Assembly: GCA_945910005.1 (NCBI GenBank) | Contig: OX246741.1 | Coordinates: forward strand, 13,344,890 to 13,408,889 | DNA length: 64,000 nucleotides | Source of the DNA: Isoperla grammatica | Taxonomy: Eukaryota > Arthropoda > Insecta > Plecoptera > Perlodidae | Direction: 5' to 3' | Shown here: piece after piece, positions 46,349 through 58,974 of the stretch | How positions within the stretch are numbered: the first letter of the stretch is position 1 | How the letters are laid out: each line of letters starts with the position of its first letter | Translations under genes and position numbers: made by a program | The notes under the pieces: generated by a model | Database searches by the model: none | Told to the model about the DNA's origin: nothing | Seen by the model: the letters and a program-made list of their open reading frames with translations, nothing else

Positions 46349-46932
46349 TAACTACTGCCACTAACGGGATCCGGTAGTGAAAGTGTAATAATCTTTACTT
46401 TTTGACTCTTACAATCCTATAAAATGGCGATCTTACAATCCTACAAAAAAAAAGAAATGCGATGCTAGTTTTATTTTTAACACACACTTTGCTATATTCA
46501 ATCCCATTAGTTTACTACTATTTGTCGCGGAAGGTACCACGCAGCATAAATGTACAAACGTACAGATATTTGCGGCGGACGATACCTGTAAACACCTGAA
46601 TCGGACGCAATCACTGAGGGCTAAATGTTCGCGAATGGCAAGTGACAAGAAAGTGAAAACCGTTAATTAAATTGCACGGGCATATCCACCTGTCCGACAG
46701 GCAACATCGCATTACGGGCTACGAGTATACGCGTACCCTACACGCCCGAACCACGTCGGCAGATAGACACGAGGCACGACCAAGTGACGCAAGGGATAAT
46801 TATGCAGTGCGGCATCGCGTCCTATAGACCCAACCTTATCTACTGTCCCGTTCATGCACGCTAATCTAAAGAAAAGCAATAGATTCCTGGGGTTATTTCA
46901 CGCATTCGTAAATGCAGTATTGCACTTATTAA

Positions 46933-47232
46933 AGGTATCTCACACCAAGAAGTAAGATAGTGTCAGGGGAGTCAGGACCGCCCACAATTAGTTTCCAACT
47001 TAACAAGTGCGAATCACTAACGTTTTTCCCGATTATCTAGTAAAATTTGGTTGCGTCAAGTTTTTTGACGGAAACCTGCTTGCACGTTTTCTTGTGCGTT
47101 ACCGTCAAAAAACTTACGGCAACCAAATTGTACTAGATAATCGGGGAAAAACGTCAGTGATTCGCGCTTGTTAAGTTGGAAACTAAATGTGGGCGGTCAT
47201 GATACTATCTTACTTCTTGCTGTGAGAGACCT
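46933..47232. mobile_element. Long-hairpin MITE, 300 bp
   Basis: AGGTATCTCACACCAAGAAG at the left and the complement of CTTCTTGCTGTGAGAGACCT at the right start arms that pair almost to the centre. Inner arms include GATTATCTAGTAAAATTTGG with TTGTACTAGATAATC, and AGTTTTTTGACGG with CCGTCAAAAAACTT. Only about 30 nt remain as loop. No clear target duplication was found. A transcript would fold into a hairpin of about 135 bp. Confidence 0.85.
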
Positions 47233-47235
47233 ATA

Positions 47236-47365
47236 GTAGAGTGCACATGCCAGTTTGGCACGCCAACCGTTCCAGGTAACCAACGGAAGGTTGTAAATGA
47301 TCCCTAATGAACCTGTTTCAATTAGATGATAGAAACTATAGAGTTGGTGCCAATGGACTCAGCTG
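47236..47365 (+). repeat. Dispersed CCAGGTAACCAAC repeat, copy 2
   Basis: Matches 15,834-15,955: TCCAGGTAACCAACGGAAGG, then ACCTGTTTCAATTAGATG. The 300-bp hairpin MITE ends three bases before it. Confidence 0.55.
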
Positions 47366-49336
47366 TGTCACAAGTATTAGAATGTAGTTACATTGGGCCA
47401 ACTTTAGGGTTGTCTATTGCCAGCCAGATCGTACATGAGTATATATGGAAGGACGGAATGCTCGGAAAAAACTTCAGTCTGGATTGCTGGCGGCGTGTAT
47501 CGTACCTCTCTCTATATAGTCCGTATAGTTATAAACGCGCGTGAAGACTTCGCGATGAAGTTGAGCAAACGCTTTCATAGCAGCAGTATAGGCACAAAAA
47601 TATATATCATTAAAAAAATGTTTATGTTTTCGCACGTGTATATTGAAAATTTGAAATTTAAAATTGGTATTAGATATATGTCTATATTCTATTTGTAGTT
47701 CATTAGCGGAAATAATGCGTTTATTTATGAAAGTTATGTATATGACGCGCGTTGGTAGGGTTAATTTTCCCCTTGTACATCAAGCCTCAGCACATCTCTC
47801 AACTGTACGCGCAAGCATACAACGTACCACAAGCCAATTAATGAGCGTGTTTTTTTTATTTTTTTTCATTTTACTTTCTTTACATTTACACATGAAAGCT
47901 CAAACCACGTCGCTAGTAAATGGCCCAATAGATTGTTAGATCGGTATATAATTACAGTATTTAACATGCTACAACTAGTCTTGTTGACATAGGGCGTCTA
48001 GATTAAATCTATGTTCGTTTTTCAGTACCTTAGACGTGGATGTTATTATGTTCTCATTGTACGGAGAAACTGGTTCGTTGAGGTTGAAGTAAGACATGTA
48101 CGCATCATGTTCTCTGAGACAGCCCTGAGAATTCTACAACATTCGCGAATAATCCAACGTGCGTTTTATTTATCATTTCTGGAAATAACGGTATGTACAA
48201 CGTTTTAGCATAATGTAACGACTTGGATTTTTCAGTGATATGAGAGAGAAACTATATATCGTCAGTTCACTTGCTTCTATTTCCAGGTAACAGTAATCTG
48301 ACGAACAATATAACGACCCCCCCCCCCCCCCCTCCGATCTCCTCTTCACCCTTTACATCACGACTCATTTATAGTCAAATGATTGAAATTGAAAGTAGAG
48401 ATGCGGTACCCTCACAATTAGCGATTTTGTGATCAAAAGGGTGAAATTTTACACACAAAGGCCTAGGGCAATCGTGGGGGGAGAAGGGGGGGAGACCGTT
48501 TAGAGGATGTTAATTGGGAGGAAAAAATCGTTGCCGAAAATAGGAATGAAAACCATAGAAACTCTTACACTTTTTAGTACGTCACTACTCATATTTTTAA
48601 ATGGAAACATAAAATTGTGATCAAGGTTTTAAATGCCAAAATTATGAGGTGGTTGAAATTACCTATTATCTTTATCACTGCGAATGATTGTTTAAGGCGG
48701 TGAATATATTCGCGATCAATATAATATAAGTATTATTTCGTGACGGTCACGACAAAGTAGAAATCAACAGTATCTTATCATAATTATAATATTTTGTAGG
48801 AAATATGGAAAATTATACATTTATTACTTTGTTTTTAGAATGTTATTATAAGTTCACAATTGAACGGGATAATATTGATTTCAGAAAATCATTGCACAAA
48901 CTGTGGCGACAATCGACAGATAAATATTACACGTACTTTGTAAAAATGAAGTTTTTCTCGCAAATAAGTAGGAACACAAAAATTTCCAACCCACAGATTT
49001 GTCTACATTCATTATTTACACGATTTCAAAAGATGAAATTTAAAAAAGCTCTATATTAAAAAAAAAACTCGGTTCAAATAAAATTCGCAAATATTCTTAA
49101 AAAATAAAAATAAAATACAAAAAGTATGATTCATAGTTTTGTGCCGCCGAAGCTTTGAAGTCCGTACAAAAGTATAATTGCCGCGAGGATTAGGACGACA
49201 AGAGCAACTGATCTCCACTGACCGTGAATGTAGCAGTCGGAAGGAACCAAGGCTGAGCAATTAGCTTTGAATGAAGGGTAAAATACTATATATAAGGACA
49301 CGGCCAGGACAGAAGTGGATCCAGCCGAGTGGCATG
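47366..49336. other. Non-coding DNA, no gene seen
   Basis: Contains poly-C (48,317-48,332) and G-rich tracts. A lysine-rich 84-codon frame at 48,805-49,059 begins after an acceptor-like ATATTTTGTAG, but composition alone could explain it. Confidence 0.45.
48317..48332. repeat. Poly-C tract (16 C)
   Basis: Uninterrupted run of 16 C. A shorter G-rich run lies 150 bp downstream (about 48,476-48,492). Confidence 0.9.
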
Positions 49337-49344
49337 ATTACCGA

Positions 49345-49635
49345 TACCAATAGAGGTGGCTCAGCAGTAACACGCGAGGCTCTAATTCGGGAGGTCGCCG
49401 GTTCGATTCCGGCCACCGCAGTGCTGACTGAAGGTTTTTCCGAGGTTTTCCTCATTCGTAAAAGCGAATGCTGGGGAGACTGAGTCATACCACAGGTCAT
49501 ACTGTCTGCCCGTGGACATTCCTTCCCACCTATCCAAACACCTTAATATTCCTAGTTAATCACCTGAAGAGGGGCGCATCAGGTAAGCTGGTGTGCATTG
49601 TACATTGTATTCAAGGATTCCTACGAAAAATTATA
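49345..49635 (+). mobile_element. tRNA-derived SINE, copy 1
   Basis: The tRNA-like head has an A-box-like TGGCTCAGCAGTAA (49,357) and a perfect B box GGTTCGATTCC (49,400-49,410) with CCGG T-stem pairs, so internal RNA polymerase III transcription is expected. The body contains GGTTTTTCCGAGGTTTTCC, GCGAATGCTGGGGA and CACCTGAAGAGGGGC; the tail is ATTCCTACGAAAAATTA. ATTACCGA flanks both ends (49,337-49,344 and 49,636-49,643). Copy 2 lies inverted at 56.2 kb. Confidence 0.85.
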
Positions 49636-49643
49636 ATTACCGA

Positions 49644-51278
49644 AATATGGGTCATTCACTGGCACATCGACCACTAGGGGTCTTCGCAGAGACTGGCTCC
49701 CGACTGAGAAACATTTTAATATTTAGTTTGAAATTCATTCTAACCAAAATCGAAAAATGTAATTTTTTAATCTTTTTTTTATGAGTAATTCTGAATCCAT
49801 TATTGACCAATATATAACACAATTCGGATAGCTATGTTGCTCTTAACTAGCTCAAAGCATTTACAGAAAATTATATGCTTGTCCAGTCATACGCGTAATT
49901 CTCTCATTATTGACCAAAATCGATCAGATTTCCTGTAAATTTGTTAAGAAATTTCTGTGCCGCTGATTTAAAGTAACTTTATAATTAAAAACCGCTCTAA
50001 ATTGCAGTTTTCTTCTCAGAAAGGGGGTTAGGGTGGGAGGGGGTAAATGAGGCGTAGTGTGTTCGCTTACTTGAGTGATCTGACCCGAAATTGCTCTCTA
50101 TGTCTTATCAATGATCCTTTACTTTAAAAGTTTGCCTTCCTCTGCTCTAAACTGTTGCCTGCTATTTAGGAGGTCCACTCAAACCGTTCCAGGGTGTATT
50201 ATATCCACACTATCGGCAGCGCGTCCGTCTATGCCCGGCTCAGACACGACGCTCATAACTCATCATAGCCGGAGCAAAACAAAAGCGGAGTCGTGCCTCG
50301 CGAATTTCATGCGGACGACGATAAAAAGTAAACGGTAATTTTTCTAATGCCCTAAACTAAAATTGTGATCGGTGGATCGTGAGGAGTTTAGCTGGATTAT
50401 CGCTCTGAACTGATCCAACCGACAGACCATGTTTGCGAATAATTATTCCCGCCGCTGTTTATATTGAAAGCGCCCGAAATTGATTCACAATTTAAATGAC
50501 GCGTACACAACAAAACGATTCGATTAAAATTAATTCGCATATTAATTATTGACTATGCGATTACGATCTGATTTTAATTCGTATAATTTTAGGGAAATTT
50601 AAATTGATTAATAATAAATCCGTACTTGAATAGTTATTTCCCTACATTTACTGGAATTCACGCATACAAAGCATGGGAAAATTTAAAATAAACGTAGGAC
50701 CCATTTAAATAATTAATTATGCAGCTTTTTCAGTCGCTATTGAAGGACAGAATGCAAATCCCCTACTGTCAGAATGATCTAGATTGATGGGTTTTAAAAT
50801 GTGCACGTTCCTTGTCATGTTTATATAATTGACTGAGTCGGAAGTACGAAAAACGAAATGGATTATTTGTTGTCTGGAAGTGAGCGGGTGAAAATATATC
50901 TGTACACGTTCATACATTTTTGATCTAAAATATTTATATTTGGATGTTTAAATATAACAATATTATTACATTTTATATTCGTTATTTAGATCATGCCTAT
51001 TGCATAATGTAGTCAAACTACACATCTCTTTACTTGGTATTGTATTACTAAAATTCTTACAACGGTTAGATATTCGTATAACGCAATAACGGTGATTATT
51101 GTTGTAGAACGGTGTGCGACAATTTTTGAAAATGAACAAACATCGCTGCCTTTATTGGTAAACAGTAAACACCCTTAGAAACGCTCACAATAATATTACA
51201 AAAGTGATAACGATAAACGATTGAATTGTGGTTTTGTAAGAAACTTTCAAATATTTGTATTGTTACTGGTTAATAAAT
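49644..51278. other. Non-coding DNA, no gene seen
   Basis: AT-rich, with a GC-richer patch at about 50,150-50,330 that has no recognisable exon. Confidence 0.45.
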
Positions 51279-51291
51279 AAATCGATCGTTA

Positions 51292-51409
51292 AAACTTGTA
51301 GGCTTTCGCGGCCCGAGTCAATATTAATAATTCTTGGCTCTCGGGTGTCGCCGCGTCTGTCGTTTATTAAAACCTCCCCATCCAGCCTCCCGACAGCCAA
51401 GAATTATTA
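51292..51409 (+). mobile_element. Very short element with 13-bp target duplication, copy 2
   Basis: AAACTTGTAGGCTTTCGCGG, GAGTCAATATTAATAATTC, TTGGCTCTCGGGTGTCG and CCGCGTCTGTCGTTTATTAA match copy 1 at 21,680. AAATCGATCGTTA is on both sides (51,279-51,291 and 51,410-51,422). The 3' part differs from copy 1: it ends with CCCGACAGCCAAGAATTATT, which is the complement of the element's own interior with one mismatch, so this copy can fold back. Confidence 0.8.
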
Positions 51410-51861
51410 AAATCGATCGTTATTTTACTTTATCGATGACAAACGTAATGATTGAAATGTCATTTTTAAAACTGATATTTAGTTCTAATGAAACCACAAT
51501 TCGAGTATGTATCACCTTTCTCAACTAAAACGTAACCCTTGCCATAGGTGTAACCCCAACCTTCTCGAGGATCACTCTGCGCATTGAACCAATGTGAAGG
51601 CTGTGGGAAGGAAGCCCGCAGAGTTCCCTCCGACCCAACAAAGCACACAAAACGGAGGGCGAATGTCTAATCAGTCACCCCGACTGGCTCAATCAAGAGA
51701 CTTGATGAAGTAACTTAGTTTATAAACATCGGCACCCGGCAACGTCAACTTACCTCGCATAAATCAACAAGTAGCGCTCCTCAACCATTCACACAGGTAG
51801 CTGGGTGGGGTGAGTGGGTGTAGGCGCGCTCCGTGCAGAGACTAACTCAAGAACCCTCCTA

Positions 51862-51889
51862 CCCCCCCCCACCCCCCCCCCCCCCCCCA
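51862..51889. repeat. Poly-C tract
   Basis: Nine C, one A, then about seventeen C. Confidence 0.9.
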
Positions 51890-54800
51890 CCATCCGCCCT
51901 TAAACTGCTCGCAACACCTGTTTTAGATGCAGAATCCCAGAGTTTGACGTACACCACAAATTAAAACATGCTAAATTATTTGGTTTTGGTTGAGTTTGTT
52001 TATGGTTTCCAAATCCAAATTCAAGAATTTTTTATGTTTATTCTTACTGTCAAATAGAATTTAAAATTGTCATCCTTCATTTTTATGATTGTCTTTAGGT
52101 GACATTGATTAACCTTAATTGACGACTGAAATTGGAATTTAAAAAATTACATTTTTGTGAATTTTTTTCTGAATAAGTTTTCAAATGTCCACCTTGTGGC
52201 AGCCAAGCCAACTGATTCTACTTTTTATGAGCCTTCGTTTACACTGATTCTAAATAGTAATAAAACAAAGAATGAGACACCAAAGTCAAAACGATACCGG
52301 TATCAAAGAGTGACTTTTTTTTACCGAAATATATGATTCAGTATATGTATGTATATGTATGTTCTTTATTAACCAGCATGAGCTTTCGCTCTTTACAGTG
52401 GATTTAACAATTTATGGTAATACAGATACATAATAATATAAAGATAAGGTTGATTCATTGCAGAGGGGTACAAAGCATGTAAACACGATTTTTTTTACAG
52501 AGGTTGCATTACACAAAACACTTAAGTTTTTATATTACCCTTCTAGAATCTCTCGTCTCTAGAATAACACACGCCTACGCGTCTTCGCAGTAAACAAACC
52601 CAAGTTATTTTAGCCGCTATTTTTACAACGTATGGACGATCGGTGTAGAGTTGACGTTCTCGTCCTCAGATAATGTTGCCAGAGATGAGTGATGAAATCT
52701 GTCAGAGCAAAAATAAAAAAAGAACTTGCGTCAAGTTCTAAAATTAAAATGTGTGCATTTTTACTGTATCTCTACATAAATTCGCTACCAGAAATTTTGT
52801 AGAAAAATAAGTAATTTTTTTTAATCTAAAAAGATAATTCGCGAAATCCTGTGTTTAGACATTTTTTTAAAGCAATAACCTAAATTTTGTAAAATACTTA
52901 TTTTTATGGTAGCTCATAGTTAACAATTGAATCCTAACAGTCAATTAAATAGCTTCCAGTGCAAGTTAGTGTCAGCCCTGCGACGTCATAATGTGTAAAG
53001 TGCCATAAGATACTAATGAATAATGAGTATCGGCAATCCGATCTCTGAAAACCACCGTCCATACATGCGATACTATAAGTGCTCAGATCTCAGGTATATT
53101 TGCTTTTATCAACAAGCAACGTATGCGTAACTTCATACAAAAGGGTACACTATGACAAAAGTACACCAATCTGTTATATATATGATGGAAAAGTAAAGTG
53201 CTTGCTTTTCAATGCTTTTATATATTTATTTAATAAAAAAAACCCATTCAATTACGAAACGTATTTACATTTAAATGGAAACATTTGTATGGAATCGGTT
53301 GTGTGTGGGTGAGCCATTTGTAGGTGAACTAGATTTAGAATTGTTGTGGTAGAGTAAACGTAAATAAATAACCAGTTCCCTTTATATCCTGGGATGTAAT
53401 TGTTTGTTGTTATATCTCAACGTATGTATTTGCTCCCTTGAAGAGACGTAACTAATTTTTTCTGCCTGCACTAATTATGCGTTAATTGTATTATTAATTG
53501 ATATAATTTACATTTGTCCACATTTAATTCATTTGTCTAAATATATGTAAAAAAAAAAAAAATCCAAATTAAATTATAAAAATAAATCATAATTTCACGT
53601 TTCTTTCGTGGCCAGTTATTTATTAATAGTACTATTATAACTATTACCTATATTATCTCGCTAACTGTAATTGACATTCTACACAGACATCCGATATGAC
53701 AACTTATAACGAGATATCAATAATCAATACCGTACCACACTCGTTTCTGTCGCGCTCATACCCGCGAGGATCAAGACAACAGCTAGATAAGTCGACTCTA
53801 AATCAAACTGTAATGCTGCCGACGCATCAATTTGTTTTTATAACAGTAAAATAATATATTGGCAGGGCTGAAAAGAACCGTTCGTCGACGCTACCTACCC
53901 AGCTAGCAAAAGATTTTCTTTGTTATTTCTCTCTACGGTTTTTAAACACTGCGACTTTGATTTATGTTAATCTGATTTATGAAGATCAAAGCAATTTCTT
54001 TTAGTTTGTCACTTGTGCCCTACCCCCCACTCCCCCATCCCGCCCCTTTTGAGTTGAGTGACTCCGAAACGAGAAAGCAATATCATGGAAACTAGGCCAT
54101 ACGTCGTCTGAGATATTATCCCCGTGAAAACAACTGCACAGAAATAATTTTCCCTCGCTTTCATTTTCCCTTTCTGTTTTCCGAGCGTCTGGAGTGAGCA
54201 CATGCAGAACACTGCTAAGCACACACACACGATCTAGCTCGCTGCTCATCATTCGTGCTATACTCTCTACGGCGCCTATGATACGGAACTAGGCACACAC
54301 AGCGTGGTGAGTAAATATACGTTCACCTAATGGGCAGAATCCTTGAGGGTTTAAAGAACTCTGTTGGATCTTGTCGCATTATGAGATAACTTAAACCAAC
54401 CGTATAGTGGGGAGAAAAACGTGTACATGAAAAATATACCCAAGTTTGAAATTTTCTCTCTCCTTCTCAATACGATGGCTAACAGAGAATACAAATCGTC
54501 AGAACGTACATTTTGCTATTATGAGTAATTGAACAAAAGTTGGCACTCCTGTTAAAACTAAGGTTTTAGATAAATTCAAACATGACATCTATTTGTTTCG
54601 TGCTTTGTTTTGGATTCATCAATCAATTTTGTAAACTCTTCCTATGTATACAACATGGACCATCTACTTTCCTCTCTCTCTGTCTAGATTAATGGCAAGG
54701 CTAAGCGTTCCAAGGGGTATCATACTTTCTACAGCAAGTAATACAAATATAAACCCATTTCAAACAAGAAAGCAGTTTTATAACCCGGCTGGATTCACAT

Positions 54801-55425
54801 TGTGCGGCAAAAATATTTTATGTAGCCGAGTCTAACGTAACTTTATCAACAACTTCGCCATTGTCAACCGAAATGAAGTCATTCTCTTGATTTATCTTCG
54901 CCAGCAAACAACTCACTCTATGTAACGGTCCCACTGTTTTTATAGAATAATTATAAAGCTTGTAATGGCTGTTTAGAATCAGATTCATCTCGTTTAAATG
55001 AATTATTATCATGTAATTAATCCTCAAGTTTTTTAATGGTGGTAGTTAGCTGGGGGGGCGATGCTATGTTTCAAAGCTCGGTCCTATCTAGAGTTAGTCT
55101 TGGTTCTTGCGAGATGATAATAGAATGCATTGAAGGAAGGAATGTTTGTATATCCGGGATGTACTGCTTCGTCGGTTGGCTAGAGGCCACACAGTCATCT
55201 TCCTCTTCCACCCACACTCTCGACGTAACAAGTGCAACTACCCTTGAGGAAGATAACGATGTGACACTCGAAATAAGTAACGGTGGTTCTTCTTGGTTCG
55301 AGTCCTGGGGGTGGCAAACAGTTTGCTCGAAGCACATACTCTGCGCAGATCGTCCACCTACCATGAGTTGTTGAAATGAAATTAAATTGTTTTAAAACTT
55401 TCAAATAAAAATAAATAAATAAATT
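51890..55425. other. Non-coding DNA, no gene seen
   Basis: AT-rich. TATG/TGTA low-complexity DNA lies near 52,340-52,362. At about 55,286 a TTGGTTCGAGTCCTGGG has a T-arm-like look but no partner arms. The opposing frames at 55,036-55,374 have no recognisable domain. Confidence 0.45.
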
Positions 55426-55548
55426 CACATTTAGAGTCCACCCACTCAGTAACTAAACTGATTTGCAGTGTGGGACTTTAATTTAAAATGACTAAACCTA
55501 CCCTGTAGGCTTCGAACACCATCGACGAGTGAGCGATAACCAATTAAT
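55425..55548 (+). repeat. Dispersed ACTGATTTTCAGTG family, copy e
   Basis: AATTCACATTTAGAGTCCAC, CACTCAGTAACTAAACTGAT, GCAGTGTGGGACTTTAATTT and GAACACCATCGACGAGTGAG follow copy d (20.3-20.5 kb) without the extra internal segment found there. Confidence 0.65.
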
Positions 55549-56142
55549 ATGTCCCAAATATGTCATTACCTAGGTAGAATAGACTCAACCACATCGGTCT
55601 TACTACTAGCCAAACATCAATCGTTATTTTAATGTATCATTTATTAAGACAAATTTCGATTAAGTTTGTTTTTAGTTTTAATATTAACTTTTTTTCAACT
55701 ATGTATGTATGTATGTATATGAAGGATTTATTTGTCTATTTTGAACAAAAATACGCGTCAAGGCAAGATCTAGACGGCTTCTAAACACACATTCATTTAT
55801 TTGATAATCTAATTCTCCTTATTTAATTAATTAAAGCCGAAATAGAGGCATGTAGCTGTTAATTAAATAATTATAAATTCCAAAGTCCATACGCGATGTA
55901 ATGTGATTCTCAACAAAAAACAGCTTCCTTTTCACTATAAGTGGTCAAATTCTATTTTCACGTCTAGTCAGATGAAAATACATCAATTTCACTATAAAAT
56001 TAAGGTCCCCGCTTTTATAAATAAATATCATTATCGATATACTCAAACAAATTGACCTCCGGCCGTGAAATGTTCAATGCCACGCCATCAAATGACAGCT
56101 ATTGAAGTAAAAGTCACACAATATTACAAACTTTTCCCTGTT
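55548..56142. other. Non-coding DNA, no gene seen
   Basis: AT-rich, with a short (ATGT)n run near 55,700. Confidence 0.4.
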
Positions 56143-56152
56143 TATTGATATG

Positions 56153-56428
56153 CATAATTTAATTTTTCGTAGGAATACCTGTTAATAGGGTGCACACCAG
56201 CTTTACCTGATGTGCCCCTCTTCAGGTGACTAACTAGCTTATTAGGGTGTTTGGATAGTTGGGAAGGAAAGTCCGAGGGCTGATAGTATGACTCAATCCC
56301 AGCATTCGCTTTTACGACTGAGGAAAACCTTGGAAAAAACCTTCAGTCAGGACTGCCGGTGGCCGGAATCAAACCGGCGACCTCCCGAATTAGAGTCTCG
56401 CGTCTTACCGCTGAGCCACCTCTATCGG
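56153..56428 (-). mobile_element. tRNA-derived SINE, copy 2
   Basis: Complement of the 49.3-kb SINE: B box as GGAATCAAACC (56,365-56,375, one mismatch from copy 1), A box as TTACCGCTGAGCCA, and a tail starting at TTTTTCGTAGGAAT. TATTGATATG flanks both sides (56,143-56,152 and 56,429-56,438), a 10-bp duplication that fixes the insert boundaries. Confidence 0.88.
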
Positions 56429-56438
56429 TATTGATATG

Positions 56439-58470
56439 TGTATATATGTATCTATTAAATATCATTCTTAATATATGTATGTTATATGTTTATAAATGTT
56501 TATTTCCCGATCTGAACGCGGGGTAAACTAGCTCTAGGCCAGGGTGACTCTGCTTATTGTAAGAGAAAAATAAGAAAAGTCGTTCCATTCTCCTTTTCCC
56601 CCCGAAAACATTTTTCATAATTATCATACTTACTTGTCCACGAGTTTCAATCCCCTTTCCCCGTTATGGACCGAGGAACAAAAGCACCAAAGTAGATCAG
56701 CCTGTCGTACGAGGCAACTTAAGGGATATCACAATATGGCATTGTTATCGAGTATGAAATACAAACAAAAGTAGTTATAATGGGATCCGGCCAAGCTGAA
56801 TGGAAAAAGAGATATTTCGAAAAATGAAAGAGCTGTAAGTTTAAATTAAATACATTTAATTAAATGCTACTAAGCTATAATTTTGGCCAACACTAATACG
56901 ATATAATTAACGTCATTCTAAAGAAAAGTTTTGATATCTTTATAAACTACTCAATTTTTACTCCACTCTAATATATTACACCGTTCTAGTTTCTGTTTCA
57001 TACCAATCTAACGGCATAAATTACACTAGTAGATAATATTCCAGACCAAGTTGAGAAAAGACAGTATATTATCGCCATAGTTACCCGGGAGCAACGAATA
57101 ATACGTTCGAGTGAAATAATTTGGTAATTTTTCATCGGCAGATAATTACTGTTGGTGTTAGTCCGGAGGGGACGAGGCCTAATGGATAAGGAGAGCCCTG
57201 AGGCTTGATCGATTACCATGGTAACTATATCAGTATCACCCATATCCGTAGCCTGCCTAATGCAAATTATGAACCGATAAAATATACGGACCAGCTCAAA
57301 TACCGGCGACCATGCATGGGATTATATTACCTTGAATTATTATCTGTAATATGAGTAATGATTGGACCATTTTCATCGCTAGTCACTCACAATGGTAATT
57401 AGTAACCAATTGATCACCATAATACCCTAAATCGATATTATTGTCTGTTGAATATATTACTTTAATGATGATTCGTTTAAAATTGTTAAAGTTTCGAGTT
57501 ATTTTTACCACGCGTATAGTGAGGTAATAACTAACAGCGATGGGACGTTTGGGATAGTTTTTAAATCGAATTAACTATTAATTGCACAAACATAGCAATA
57601 CTAGTTTATAACTAGATTATGAACATGATGTAGTTGGCGCCTTCTCTGTAAGTGTATTGTTCAGAACAAATATAAAAAAAAAATTAATTATACAACGAAA
57701 ATAATTAAAATGTTATAAAAGTAGATAGGTAATTACTCTCTTCAAATTTAATTTCTTTATTGATCAGTAGTACAACACGTCGAGTCGAGTGCGTAAATGT
57801 ATTGTATTCGTGCAATAGATGTATTCAGAAGCTGGAAAATGGTACGCCTTACCATAACACACAGCACTAAATGTTATCATAGAAGAAAGTAATGCCTCAC
57901 TACTTTAAGACTGTAAGTTTCATTGATACAAATGGCATCCGACTGTGCCTTGCCGTAGAAAAACATTATAGTTGTATGGAAAGCTTTTAACAATAAATTT
58001 GTTTAAGTACTCGGCTGCTACTGCACAGTTAACGTAAAAACAAAGCACTAATGTTTGTATTGTTCCTCTTTGTTTTGCTGTTACGATTCTCATATTTTTT
58101 TTCTTTTTAGATCGAATCCTACTCTCGAATTGTTTAGTGTTTGTTTTCTGTACATATTTTTATTCACAACCACGCAAAGCTTTAAGAAAACCATTTTGTT
58201 GTAATTAATGGCAATTAACTATGTTTTTGTAGTGACACAAATCTTATTCGAAACGCAATTCTAAAATTAGATTTTTTTAAACCAAAATATAAATTTTATT
58301 AGTCTCATTACAGTAAAAAAACAAGAAACGTAACCGTCCCAAAGATCTACACATTAATTATTAACTGTTTATTCTTGTCACCACAAAACCACATACGTAT
58401 AAAAAGAAAAAGCAAATTTAAAAGTCACTTGACAAGATTTCACTATTATTTATTTCACTATACCTGGAAG
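56439..58470. other. Non-coding DNA, no gene seen
   Basis: Pieces of the TCTGGG/GCCTGTCGTA motif family lie at 56,507-56,720 (CCTGTCGTACGAGGCAACTT). The remainder is AT-rich without recognised elements. Confidence 0.45.
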
Positions 58471-58473
58471 TAA

Positions 58474-58974
58474 AGTCGAACGTATTCTTGGCTCACAATC
58501 TATCACAAATATGAAAAACATTGTTGTTGCCGTCCTTATGTACATTATTTTACAACTGATTCCAGCGCCCAAGAATCTCATAAAGCTGTGCTAGCTATTT
58601 TACCTCCCTATCGAGCACTCAAGAAGAAAGATATGCAACGAGAAGACCTTGGACCAAAGACATTGGATCGATACAGAAATGAAGGGGCATGTAAATTATT
58701 TGTAACCGGAGAGAATATATTAACAAGGGATGAGTGGAAAGTCGATAGCACGGAATGTCCCAGGAAAAGACTGTGCGTCGCACATTTCTTAGCAAAGTGG
58801 CAAACCCTAAAAAAATATATGTTTTTATGTGCAGTCATGTATATACATAAAATCAAAGAGAAAAGAAATGGTTTTCTTTGGCGCAACAAATTTTTATGGC
58901 AGCAGAGTTTTGTAAGTATACGTGATTTGCCAGCCAGCGTGTATATAAGAGCAAGTCGTAATTTCACGTCTTGA
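58474..58974 (+). other. 166-codon open frame with possible splice sites, product unknown
   Basis: The frame is open from the TAA at 58,471 to a stop at 58,972. It is non-repetitive, unlike most long frames here. Within it, an acceptor-like TTTTACAACTGATTCCAG ends at 58,565 and a strong donor TTTTGTAAGTATA has its GT at 58,912. An internal exon of about 346 nt is therefore conceivable, encoding a lysine- and arginine-rich segment (for example ESHKAVLAILPPYRALKKK). I recognise no domain. A 119-codon minus-strand frame overlaps it, so low stop density here could be chance. Confidence 0.25.

Noticed and set aside
46164..46364. 66-codon serine/valine/lysine repeat frame
   Set aside because: Translation of the GTCGA/GTCAA microsatellite.
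49345..49420. Functional tRNA gene
   Set aside because: A and B boxes are present, but the acceptor and anticodon arms do not form and the sequence continues into a SINE body with target duplications.
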